DNA of 64,000 bases from contig NC_134030.1 of NCBI RefSeq assembly GCF_964204645.1, forward strand, positions 20,217,110 to 20,281,109, read 5' to 3'. The position numbers and the translations under genes are program-made. This DNA comes from Tubulanus polymorphus (lineage: Eukaryota > Nemertea > Palaeonemertea > Tubulaniformes > Tubulanidae). The notes under the pieces are model-generated. The model did no database searches. It saw only the letters and a program-made list of their open reading frames with translations, and had not been told where the DNA came from. Shown one piece after another: positions 44,373 to 56,200 of the stretch; the first letter of the stretch is position 1; the number at the start of each line of letters is the position of its first letter.

Positions 44373-44973
44373 AAAGAGCATGTTGACGACAAACACCAGA
44401 CTTTTTAGACAGCTATATCAGCGATCGTAGACTTCACACAGCGATGGTTAAAATGTCTTTGTTCGGGGGCGGTTCCCGGCTACATATCGATAGCTGTTTC
44501 ATGAAAAGATACACAATCGTGGTTACACTGACAACAAATAGTTCTATCGATATCTATATGATAATATATATTTACAAGTTTGTGAGGATTTGGAAATACA
44601 TACGAGATAAGACGCTCGGTCGCGAGTGCTTTAATTCTTATACAATATATTATCACAAAAAGCATCGTCGTTTTTTCTATATCATAATAATTCGTGACAG
44701 TTTTCATATCAGATTTTTTGTTTGTTTGTTTGTTTATTTGGCTTTACGTCGCTTGGATCTTGGTTTCCAAGACTAACCCTTTTGGATTATTCTTTTAACC
44801 TCACGACGGGATCACGGCCTTTGAAGTGTTGCCCGCGCACTGTAAGCAGCCAGCGGGACTCGAACCCACTTGTCACTCAGTGCACGATTCGATCAAGATT
44901 CCGCCAATCACCACAGAGAGTTTCGGCATCGCGTTTTTGAAGAGTGCGCAAGCGAGTCTCCAACATTCATTTC

Positions 44974-45193
44974 AGGAGAGAATCCCACAATGATAATAAA
45001 AAGTCCGAAAATGAAACTTCGAGATAGTAGTTTATTTCAACGTTTCGACTATATCCTAATAGTCATCTTCAGGAATAATGTAGTCGAAACGTTGAAGTAA
45101 ACTACTATCTCGAAGTTTCATTTTCGGACTTTTTATTATCATTGTGGGATTCTCTCCTCATCGCGTCAACACGGATATAGTGTTCTACCAATC
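44974..45193. repeat. Foldback MITE, 'CAACGTTTCGACTATATCC' family, intact copy 2
   Basis: Near-identical to 20621-20820, including AAAAAGTCCGAAAATGAAACTTC arms and the CATCGCGTCAACACGGATAT tail. Confidence 0.85.
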
Positions 45194-45889
45194 GTGATTC
45201 ATTTCAGGTGATAGCGATTCCGATCCGGGTGCTTGGTGGCGGTTTAAAGCTATCTTCGTGGAAAACCGTCAGGAGTTACTTCATAAGTAAGAATGTCTAT
45301 ACATGAATAGCGCGAAGTAGGAAGGTTTTTAATTCGAACAGGTCATCTCATTCAAACGCACACGCACGCATCTCAAATCTGACCAGCGATAGAAATCTTT
45401 TCACTGGGCAACCGATTAAAAATCTATAATTTCAGCACCTAAGACTTCGAATCCCGTTATCGGATCGTAGACACTGGGAAAACATTAGTTTCGAAATGAA
45501 CACGAAAGCTATAATATCATATGTTTCAAATATCCCTAGCCGACAATAAGAAACTTTGTTTACGATACATGTTCTACGCTAGATTATAATCTGACCGACA
45601 AGAATGATAACTGAAATTGAATTACGTGTATACTAACACCATATATTTTATCAACACGCTTTCAAAATGTGATCGTGCGGGCATTTCACGAGTCTTAGGA
45701 ACATCACCGAAGACATTACGATCGAAAACGAACTATAAACACCAGACATTTTATCAGCACAATCCGGCACCGGCTATTCGAACGTACCCAAAATACAAAA
45801 ATCTCTAAAAACTACTGCAGAATACAGCATGATTTAAACGTGTCTATGTTTGCTATCTGGTCTTACTTTCACACGATCCCGCCCGATGC

Positions 45890-46283
45890 CTGTCTAATGT
45901 CGATTTCTACTTGACTTGAGAGCCTATCAAGTGGCCTAGCTCAGTCAGTTTTGGTGGTACATACCCGATCAAAGTGTTATCAGGAACAGAAAGCACTGGC
46001 AGTTGAACTGAAACATCTTTTTCTAATTCATTTATTGAAGGATTGCAAAAAACCTTCGTTGAAAGGGATTGAGTAAAGAAAAGTGACTCCATGAAAGTTT
46101 AACAAATTGATCACTTTTTGGATGTCCTTCAATACAGTTAAAAACGGGTTAGAAATCAATGTTTTAGATCAATTACCAGTCCTTTCCGGTCATAATAAGA
46201 CTTTTATCAAGTATGTACCACCAAAACTGACTGAGCTAGGCAACCTGATGTGCTCTCAAGTCAGGTTGAAATAGACATTAGTT
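45890..46283. repeat. Foldback element with arms of about 70 bp
   Basis: Left arm TAATGTCGATTTCTACTTGACTTGAGAG...GCTCAGTCAGTTTTGGTGGTACATA; the right arm is its inverted complement with a few changes. About 240 bp of unique sequence lies between. A short minus-strand open frame here is repeat-derived. Confidence 0.7.
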
Positions 46284-46439
46284 GATAATCGTAATACATG
46301 TATACAATGTTTCATAGAAAGCTTATTTTCGATATAAACTAAAATATCTAAGAATGGAAATATCTGTTCACGTTTTTCAATATCGACATCGATAAACGTA
46401 CCGTAGCTATCATCCTTCCACTTTAAAATCAACCCATCT

Positions 46440-46800
46440 AGTTTATCAATGGGGTACCCTCATAACCAAATATCCCGCCAGATGGCACGACGAGCAGTAG
46501 GTCGTCCGCTGTCGAATTAGTTCATTTTCAATGAACTTTGAACATGATTTTGAGACTCCTGAATCCATACATTATCACAGCACCACGAAATATACAATAC
46601 TTCCATTCTTCTACCCAGATATCGGTAATTTTCATGAATAACTGATTCATTAAAGAGAAAAGTTCATTCAGATTTAATTGAAATGTAGATATTGAACGCG
46701 GACGACCAACTATCTACTAGCGACTCCATGCGGATCCTCGCCTGCCATACGTGGAATCCTCGATTGCCACAGTAGCGCTGCGGGTCCCCCATCGATTGGA
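46440..46800. repeat. Dispersed repeat, 'CGCCATCTGG' family, copy 3
   Basis: CCGCCAGATGGCACGACGAGCAGTAGGTCGTCCG at one end and GCGACTCCATGCGGATCCTCGCCTGCCATACGTGGAATCC at the other match the 30525 copy in opposite orientation. Confidence 0.6.
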
Positions 46801-46935
46801 ACCGTTATTTTCCCTTCGACCCACTGTGCGCCACGCTGGGCATCATAACCAGGTTCGACGTTGGTTTCTTCTCCCAACTAACCGGTGACAAGAGAAGTAC
46901 TTTCGCCGAGAAGCTTAGTCGCTGGAACCCTGGAT
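46790..46935 (-). pseudogene. Possible decayed CCP-like exon
   Basis: The minus strand reads GEETNVEPGYDAQRGAQWVEGK, in part like the CCP exon at 6547 (GEETKDRYELK...CEPGYEV), but with a stop upstream and missing cysteines. A relative with the same ACTAAGCTTCTCGG lead is at 60130-60245. It could be a relic of a mosaic-gene paralogue. Confidence 0.25.
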
Positions 46936-47849
46936 TGACTAAGGCAGCGACCAGCGGCTTGAACCACTGAACGCGGATAGCAACGCTTATACCTCTTTAC
47001 AAAACAAACAACGTCTCGTTTTCAGAGCGAATTTCCCGTCGCTCGCTAAACACGAATGCATAGTTCCCTGAACACCTGAGATTCTTTAAACGATTGCGAG
47101 TATACTATATACGCCACCTGGCGACCCAGTTGCGAAGTACGAAAGTTATATTCTCGTATAACAGATTATCGAACTCTATATTTGGCTCTCAATCCGCCAG
47201 GAATGTTACAGAGTCGACCTTCAGTCTCACTTCGTAATCAATTTTTCGAAAAGCCGTAGAGATTAACCGAGACTATATGTACCTGTATTTCTAGAGTCGC
47301 CACCTATGTTTCAAGTGATGCATCTGTTTTAATTAGATACAGTCACACCTTCACAACGTTCGCAAATCCATCCACTTCGCGCATATATCCTTTCGATAAC
47401 GTTCGTCTAACGGTTTGAGTCTTGCACATTTGAAAACGGAACACGATTGCACGTGAACTCCCGTCCTATTCTATCGATGTCACGGTTTGAAAGAATGAGC
47501 ATATAGTACGAGATAGTACCGTAATACGATTATATTACAGTTACTGGAGACAATTCACCTCCCGGCAAAAAACGAAGCAACGAATATCGACGCGAATCTA
47601 ATGCAGGAATCAATATGCCGCCATTTCGACCCGACCCGTCAGACCTTTCGATACGCGCTATCGCCAGTCTTCCAATATTCGATCGTCCAGAATTCACCTG
47701 AGACATTTCGAATCAAAAATGAACCACAAACAACACTATCTGAGACCCTGTAGCTCACAGGTTATTTAGAATGTCTCCGGTAAACACGCGGGAAGTGTGG
47801 ACGATCAGTTTTTGAGATTGTGCTGATAAAATGTCTAACCTCTCGGAGG

Positions 47850-47970
47850 CCAGTTGCTGAAAAGTTGGTTAAAGATAACCGGCGGATGAATACAATGAAC
47901 TTGTAATTGTTACTATTTCAACTATCCATCGGTTAACTGTAACCTACTTTTAAGCTACTGGCCCCAAGAG
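47850..47970. repeat. Foldback MITE, 'AGTTGGTTAAAGATAACC' family, copy 2
   Basis: GGCCAGTTGCTGAAAAGTTGG and CTACTTTTAAGCTACTGGCC are imperfect inverted ends. It is inserted within the diverged left part of the 109-bp array. Confidence 0.6.
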
Positions 47971-47984
47971 GTTAGACATTTTAT

Positions 47985-48395
47985 CGGCACAATCCCAATA
48001 ACTGATCGTCCACACTTCACATGTGTTCAGTGCTTCACCTGAGACATTTCTAATTGAAAATGAACTACAAACACCAGATATTAGACATTTTATCAGCACA
48101 CTTTCAAAAACTGATCGTCCACACTTCACATGTGTTCAGTGCTTCACCTGAGACATTTCTAATTGAAAATGAACTACAAACACCAGATATTAGACATTTT
48201 ATCAGCACAATCCCAAAAACTGATCGTACACACTTCACATGTGTTCAATGCTTCACCTGAGACATTTTTAATTGAAAATGAACTACAAACACCAGATATT
48301 AGACATTTTATCAGCACAGTCTCAAAAACTGATCGTCCACACTTCACGTGTGTTCAGACCTTCGCCGGGAACATTTCCGAATGAACGTATGAACC
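47985..48395. repeat. Tandem array, 109-bp unit, about 3.7 copies
   Basis: The unit contains GATCGTCCACACTTCACATG, TGTTCAGTGCTTCACCTGAG, ACATTTCTAATTGAAAATGA and ACTACAAACACCAGATATTA, with period 109 bp. Diverged relatives appear at 45600-45800 and 47690-47850. The same unit occurs inverted at 53960-54515. Confidence 0.9.
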
Positions 48396-48850
48396 ACAAA
48401 GTCTCGAGACATTTTGCTCGGCAACACTCCACAAATTCTGAATATCTATCTTTTGGTCGCAGGCCGCAGATCGATAACTGCATCAGCGCGCATTACACGA
48501 AATCTAAATTACGTTTTAAGTTATGTTTCATCGATAATGTTTCCTATATATCTTACAAAGCGATGATATATGCAAGGTTCCCGCAAAAAGCCGAATAGGT
48601 AACAGTGGTTAGACTATAGTATTGTAACACGTGTTAAATATCATCAATAGTAGTGAGATCAGAGGCAACAATCAATAATAGTACAACATACATGTTTAAC
48701 ATACATACATACATACAACATACCGTGAACCCCCACCCCCCTCCCCATAGACCCCGCTCCCTTCCCTATACACTCCCGTAAGTGTACATTGTTTGGTCAT
48801 GTATAATAATTATCGGTGATATGTAAGACAATAGTCAACAGAGGCTAAAG

Positions 48851-49003
<153 letters not shown>

Positions 49004-49105
49004 TTTCGAGGTTTCTGTATTTAAGGAGAGACGCCAGAAACAAAACAAAAATGCTCAGACAGGATTCGAACCCATATGCACCCAGGCTTGAAAGACGTGA
49101 AAGAC

Positions 49106-49207
49106 AGGACTCAGTTCCACAATTGTTAGTTAGAGTTAAAGTTAATTCATTTTCGATGAGTTAACGCAAAAGTTAAATCTTAAATCGGATCTGCGGAACT
49201 GGACCCA
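49106..49207. repeat. Foldback MITE, 'CAGTTCCACAG' family, copy 5 (diverged)
   Basis: AGGACTCAGTTCCACAATTG and CGGATCTGCGGAACTGGACCC ends with TTAATTCATTTTCGATGAGTTAA centre. Confidence 0.7.
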
Positions 49208-49726
49208 GATGATAATGTCAGTGTCAAACGCTCTAAGATGGTATAGCCCTACCGACCTATTGACCCAATTAAAATATTCATTGCCTGTCCGAAATTGGTG
49301 AAATATACGCATAAAGGCTATGTAGTCGATATAACCAGAGAGGTCGGGACTCCTAGCCTCCGTACTCGACTATCCGGTGGTCCTTTTACCTAACTGAACC
49401 ACAAAGGGGTGAACAACAGCCTATATACAATGAAACTGGCCTATGTCCCGTGAGAGAACGCAGCAAGGATGCGGAAAATTGCTGCTCTACTGAGATACGT
49501 CACGCGTTAGTCAGGACTAAGCCTAATCCGCATCCTTACCTATTACATACACAATCGTAGACACTCGTGTCATGGAATTCTAACCCCCGCCTATACAAAC
49601 AAATCAATCAAATCGAGTAATAACGCAATAGTTCCACTTGTTGAAACCGATTTCTGAAATCGAGTATCGAACTGATTTATCGTGCACGATCTATGAACCA
49701 TGGACTCATTCGTTTCATCCTATCAG

Positions 49727-50002
49727 GGGCGGATCCAGAGGTATGGGGTTTGAGCCCGAGTGCCCTTTTGAAAATCACAGGTGAAATATTTCACCCAACA
49801 TTAACCAATATAAATGACGAATGTCCACAGAACTGCTTAAGGCAGTGATCATGCGCTAAAATAGCATTAAAATGCACCCCAATTTTCAAAGTTTTCTGGA
49901 GGACCTTTCGGCGCTCATCAGGACACCCACCACGACTATATAATGCCCTTTCGTACGAGGTGACCCCCCCCCCCCTTTCTTCCAGCCTGGATCCGCCCCT
50001 GC
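49727..50002. repeat. 'AGGGGCGGATCCAG' terminal-inverted element, copy 1
   Basis: CAGGGGCGGATCCAGAGG at left and CCTGGATCCGCCCCTG at right are inverted complements. Similar elements are at 51064-51334 and perhaps 63118-63380. Confidence 0.75.
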
Positions 50003-50126
50003 TAATTACGAGAGCGCGTGATTTTAATAACTAACGGAATCTCCGAGATTTTATCAACAGTAAATCAACAGTATTCGATTGGGTCGCACCACCAGCACGC
50101 GGCGCCGCGGCGCGCGGAGGTTCGCT

Positions 50127-50261
50127 CTAGGCGATGATCGGGGATGTTTCTTTGGGACTTCCTTGCGGCGACGCTTTCTGAGACGGCGTAGTTTCGCCTT
50201 CGTAATGATCCCCGTCGATTGATATCTGTTTGTTTAGTTCGTCATCCACGACGTTGTTCTC
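50127..50261 (-). CDS. NCAM-like gene terminal exon
   Basis: Phase 0 to TAG at 50127-50129, 44 residues. The acceptor is CTATATTTCAG. It opens ENNVVDDELNKQISIDGDHY and ends GSPKETSPIIA. The C-terminal residues might be a PDZ ligand, but this is not certain. Confidence 0.78.
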   Translation of the reverse strand, partial: ENNVVDDELNKQISIDGDHYEGETTPSQKASPQGSPKETSPIIA

Positions 50262-53200
50262 CTGAAATATAGGGAATATTCGGATAAAAGCCACGCGATG
50301 TCGTTAGTTCGCTCAGCCGTGCGAAAAGATGTTCTTAGTTAGTCTCTAGTGAGCAGATTTAAGTTGTTAGAAATATGACGAATAGTTATAATCGTGCTAT
50401 CGGTTGCCCAAACGATGATACATAAAAATCCGCACTAACGATCTTAAGAAATATAGTCCGAAATGTTTCCAAGAGTTCGTGGATTGTTCAACATTTCGAC
50501 TATATCCTAACAGTCATCTTCTGGAGTACAGAATACCCAATGCTGAAGATACACTGATGATGACTATTAGGATATTATCGAAACGTTGAATAAACTTGAT
50601 TCAGAGAAACAATTCGGACTTTATTTCCAATATAGTGTGGGATTTCATCGGGATGGCCACTTTCCCCGAGTTCTACCCGCCGTTTTTTCCATGTTATAAC
50701 ACAAAATTCCCCGGGTGAATATGAGAAGTTTCTAGAGGTTTAAAATGTTACAATTCAATCAGTTTTCATTGAATCACGCATTGATAAAGAAACACGTGGT
50801 CGATAGCATTATTTGAATTCCGTTTATAGTTTTCCAGGGTTTTTTTTCTAAATTTTTCTGATTGCCCAGGTTTCCCTGGTTTTCCAGGTCAGTGGCCACC
50901 CTGTATCCATATTATCGTCACAGCACGGACTCAAACGTGTTTTCCAGCAATAGTTAGTCTGCCAAACAATGACATAAAAACACACTCAACTACACTTCAA
51001 ATCATTGAATCCCCCGAATTAACGAGGCATCATATCGATATGTTATCACAGGTTACAGCTACCCCGGATGGTATCAGGGGTGGATCTAGGGGGGATGTCG
51101 GGGTGTCCGGACCCCCCCCCTCAATTTTGAAAAGCCCTCAAAAATGTCACCCACAAAATTTTTTTGACCAAGGTTTTCCACCTATAATAATTTTTTCAAC
51201 GCATGAAATGACCGAAAGCACCCCCTAAAATGGTGTAGAAGTACCCGGAGTATAACGTGGTGTTTCGTAAAAAGTGCCATTTTTCTCATTGGACACCCCC
51301 CTCCCCCATGGGAAATCCTAGATCCGCCCCTGGGTATGTAATATACCGGTATATTTACCCCGGTTAGAGGAGATTTTTCATCCGGCTCAAGTTCATCTTG
51401 ATTTTCAAGCATTAGTCTCTTATCGTTATCCATTCTACAAATAGCAACAATTCTATAGATTTAAAATCGTTCTGGCCGGTAATAAATCGCTCAGATGACA
51501 ATACATTTCGTCCAAAGGTTCAACTCGTCTCAGTCATATACTGATACATAGGTTTAGCGTGTCTCATTTTAGTAGGAATATTGTCCACCGTTTTTTTGGG
51601 GTAGCACCTAACCGAATGGCCAGTCGGAATACATCGGCAGAATTAGCAAACTGTAAAAACGTTATACCGTAACAGTAATGCTTATATACATCGATAATTA
51701 ATATGCGTTATCTAACCCTTTCAGTGCGTCTACACTGCAGTGCGGTGTATGAATTGATGATGGATTTTGCTAGTACATTACACTGCGGTGTATTGATGTA
51801 ATTAGTTTTTATCTCTATTGAAAGATGGCAGCACATGTCAAACATAGTGAAATATTAGTAACTAACAATACACTGCAGCGCGGTGTATACGCACTATAGT
51901 GGTATTCCCGTTATACGACACATTTGGAATTTTTCAAAATTTTTCTCCAGCACTATAGTGTATTGATTAGTCAGCACTGAAAGGGTTAAGGGGTTCTTGG
52001 TGATGATGTGCACAATACGTCATCACCTGTACATAGTACTTGTACGTGTAATACACGTATAATTACCAAGTACCCTTACAGGTTCCCCTTGCTCAACCTC
52101 ACTATCATCCAGCGATGTCTGTATGTGTTATTTTTCTTGAAGGCATCGATAAAATGTCTTTATAGATCAATATACTATATTTGATCTAAACGTGAGCGGC
52201 TAACGTGACGTAAAACCAAACAACATACTATCAACAGCGAACGTAATTGAGCCTACATCATCTAAATGGGTTTCGATGAGACATTAAGATCGTTGTTGCT
52301 GATATTCAATAAATTCAAGGACATCGAATTTAGTCATCAAGCCACATACGTTCAAAGTTGATAATCTTAATGTTCCATTGCCACGTTGTTTGGTGTTTCT
52401 AGTGCAATTAGTAGTATACTAGTGACTGCAACTGCCCCCTGGTGGGCTAATCGAAAACTTACTCTTGCGCTTCCGATTCTTTGTAGGCGTTTCGTTCGTT
52501 GTTCAATTCGGCCTCTTCCTGCGCCTGCGCTTTCTTCAAACTAGAAAATACGGAAAACAAACAAATACGCTTGAATCATTGTCAAATTATAATCAAAAAC
52601 GGTCCGAACATCGTTTCAACTATTTCAATTCCATTATCGATTATTTTCGTTTTCTAGACATCCATTTAAAGTGTACGGACATAAATGATTAACTGATCAA
52701 TAGTAAATTCAAGTACCACGGCCTAAATATTTGTGAAATGTTTTTCCCCTTTTGTTTTTGACTGTGTGAATTATTTATGGCATTTGCACGAAGTTTTCTT
52801 CAGATTTAATACTAGTTATAGGCTCAAGACTTTTTAACAGATTGGCAATTATTCTGAGCAATTATGCCAGCTTGGACGTCCATTCTAAATTAATCTGCCA
52901 GATTGGACGTCCATTCTGAGTAAGTCGGCCAGATTGGACGTCCATTCTGAGTAAGAATGCCAGCTTGGACGTCCATACTGAGTACGTCTGCTGATTGAAC
53001 ACCAGATTGGACGTCCGTTTTGAGTAAGTCTGCCAGATTGGACGTCCATTCTGAGTAAGTCTGCCAGATTGGACGTCCAGCATGAACAAGTCTGCGAGAT
53101 TGAGGACGTCCATTCTGAGGCAAGTAGTGGTTCTGTTTATTGACGGTAAATGGCGGTGTTTTTGTCCCAATTCTTAAACATCTGTTGTTCATGTTAGGTA

Positions 53201-56200
53201 CGACAGGTCTCAAACACTGACCTGACAGGCAAGCAAACTATGACGTCACGCGCTCTCTGGCGCGACGAGCACTCGGTCATCCGTTGTGAAAATCAGGTAA
53301 CACTCAATTATCAATGAGCTTTGAACAGAATTTCTAGGCTTCCAAATCTGTACACCAAACTAAATTCGTTACTCTACTCAACGATTGGTAAATTTTTCAT
53401 TGAAAGTTCATTTATTTAACGGAACATTTCCTTTCGCTGAAATGTAAAGAGAAATTGAACACGGGTGACCGAGTAGCTACCGGCGAACCTGACAGATCAT
53501 CGCTTGCCATAAGTGGAATCCTCGATTGCCATACAACCGACAATTCCCGACGATTGCGCATATTCATTGCGCACGATTACCTGGTCTGCGTGAATATTAA
53601 ACTGAAGTGTGGTTCGAATGCTGCATGCGAGTAGGAACTATTATGAAAAAATGTGCGCCAGTCTAATACATGTGCACAATGAGGAAAAAGAGGCATGTGA
53701 AACGGGGAAAAGTGTGATAGCGGTGAAGAAAAAGTGTTTGAAAAATGGCGGAGGAGAAAAAGAAACATAATTCAAATATTATCACATTGCGAAAAAATAT
53801 TCAATCAAAATTCATTAATTGAATGCATAACTTTCAATAAATAGAAAAATGTTTTATTTGTTCATGAATTATTTTTGAATCCTCGACTTCATGTCCACTC
53901 TATGTATTCATTTCACGGAGACCGGTCCTTTTTGAAAGTGCTCTTATAGCTCATGACTTGTGTTTGTGGCTTATTTTCAATTAGAAACGTCTCAGGTGAA
54001 GCACTGGATACATGTGAAGTGTGGGCGATCAGTTTTTGAAAGTGTGCTGATAAAATGTCTAATATCTGGTGTTTGTAGTTCATTTTCAATTAAAAATGTC
54101 TCAGGTGAAGCACTGGACGTATGAGACGTGTGGACGATCAGTTTTTGAAATTTTGCTAATAAAAATGTCTAATATCTGGTGTTTGTAGTTCTTTTTCAAT
54201 TGAAAATGTCTCAGGTGAAGCACTGAACACATGTGAAGTGTGGACGATCAGTTTTTGAAAGTGCGCTGATAAAATATCTAATGTCTGGTGTTTGTAGTTC
54301 ATTTTCAATTAAAAATGTCTCAGGTGAAGCACTGAACACATGTGAAGTGTGGACGATCAGTTTTTGAGAGTGAGCTGATACAATGTCTAATATCTGGTGT
54401 TTGTAGTTCATTTTCAATTAAAAATGTCTCAGGTGAAGCACTGAACACATGTGAAGTGTGGACGATCAGTTTTTGAAAGTGTGCTGATAAAATATCTAAT
54501 ATCTGGTGTTTTTTATTCGTTCATCAGATAGACAGTTGTAAATTTCCAGTTGAAAATGTCGGTTAAGCCGAAATTTTCATTATTTTCACTGGGGATTAAA
54601 GGATTTCATGTTAATTGAGGTAAATTGGATATTTTATTCTCTAAAGTTATTCGTCTACTGGGGTTTATTATGCGGTATTAGTTCATCTGAATTGCAATGA
54701 ATATTACATTTTATTGCTACATTTGAATAATACGTAATTGCGTTGAATTGAAAACCCACAAATGTATGCAAAGCAAATCGTATTATCGACTTAACTATAT
54801 CACTGAAATTGACATTTGTATGCTCGGTCTTGAAAAGGGGGCTGAATTTATAAATCCCTGTTATTGCAACAAAATCACCCGTATAGGATACAACAGATGA
54901 GAACTTCCCGAAATCGAATTGAGGACAATAAAACTTATCTTAATCATTACAATAAAAGGTTAATTCTTTATTTTCTTCTATATTGAAATGTAGGCTTGTT
55001 TGCCCATCTTATCGATTCGATCGGATGATTGATTTGATTTCATTGGATGTTGATTTGGTGTCGCTTACGAACCCACCAATCGCACCTGTCGGAAAAGAGA
55101 CAGTTGGTTCGATTTCCGAATCGGAAATCGAAGTTCAGATATAGCTTTGTGCTAATGATTAATCTATTCCAAGTCCTATTTAGTGATGTTAGATAATGGA
55201 CATGCCATGTAGCAAGAGGCTGAAATGTGCAACTATCCAAACTGTGTGTATATTGTATTGTATCGTCCCCATGCAAAATGATGCCAGAAACATTCTGTGT
55301 AATAAAACAAACTTTCATGTGACCAGCACAACCCCTCAATCATTCGGGTACAAAAGCAGCGTCCCTACAGATCAGTTATTCCTGGAGATAATGAGTTTCT
55401 AAGGAGAAAATTTCAGATTTCGAGGAAGCGTCTGCATCACTTTCATATCCCAATTACTGTAGACTCATCCTAAATCGGTCATGTTTATCTCGGTAAACTT
55501 TATGATCGCCTATTAAGTTTCTCATAATTGAAGGAGTTTCCTGCAGTTTACTCAAACTAAAGGAGTTTCAGGCAACTTGAAAAGCAGTTTCGGTTTATAA
55601 AGAGTTTTTAAGGAATCAAGGAGTCGTATAGATTCCCTGGAAAGAATCAACCTATTTTAAAAGAATTAGAATACAGATCAATAACACATCAAGCATGGAC
55701 CAATTGAGAAAAAAAGCACTGAAGTCCGCGCAAGATGACAGACAACAAAAGCGAAAGCGTTAAAGGGAGGGGAAGGATTTATTTTTTTGATTTGATCTAA
55801 TTCATTTTTTGGATAGTGAAATATTGTTATGTTTCATTTGTCTTCAAGCCTGCGTCGATCAACAGCCGGGAACCCCCTCAAAACAACCCATCGAGACCCA
55901 ATCGGCAAATTATAAATCGTCCAAATCTTAACCGCGTTCAAAACCTCTTGGGACATTTTGAATTGAAAATGAACTAAAAATGAACCGTGGAGACCAGCCA
56001 TTAGATCTAATTAGATATACGGCCAAATCGAATTCAACAACATCTATTTAATGCCACTGTTAACATTTCAGCGCCAAGATTTCTACCTTCACAATCTCAC
56101 TCAAATCCAATTGTTTATAATACCATTTTTGATAACACAAAACTGGTTTTAACGGCATATTGTTCATTGATCCCAACAGCGTTATAAAGGACTGATGGTT

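Noticed and set aside
48054-48598. Serial plus-strand open frames with near-identical peptides, and 54211-54417 on the minus strand
   Set aside because: They are one frame of the 109-bp tandem repeat, repeated at the same period. No splice or start context.
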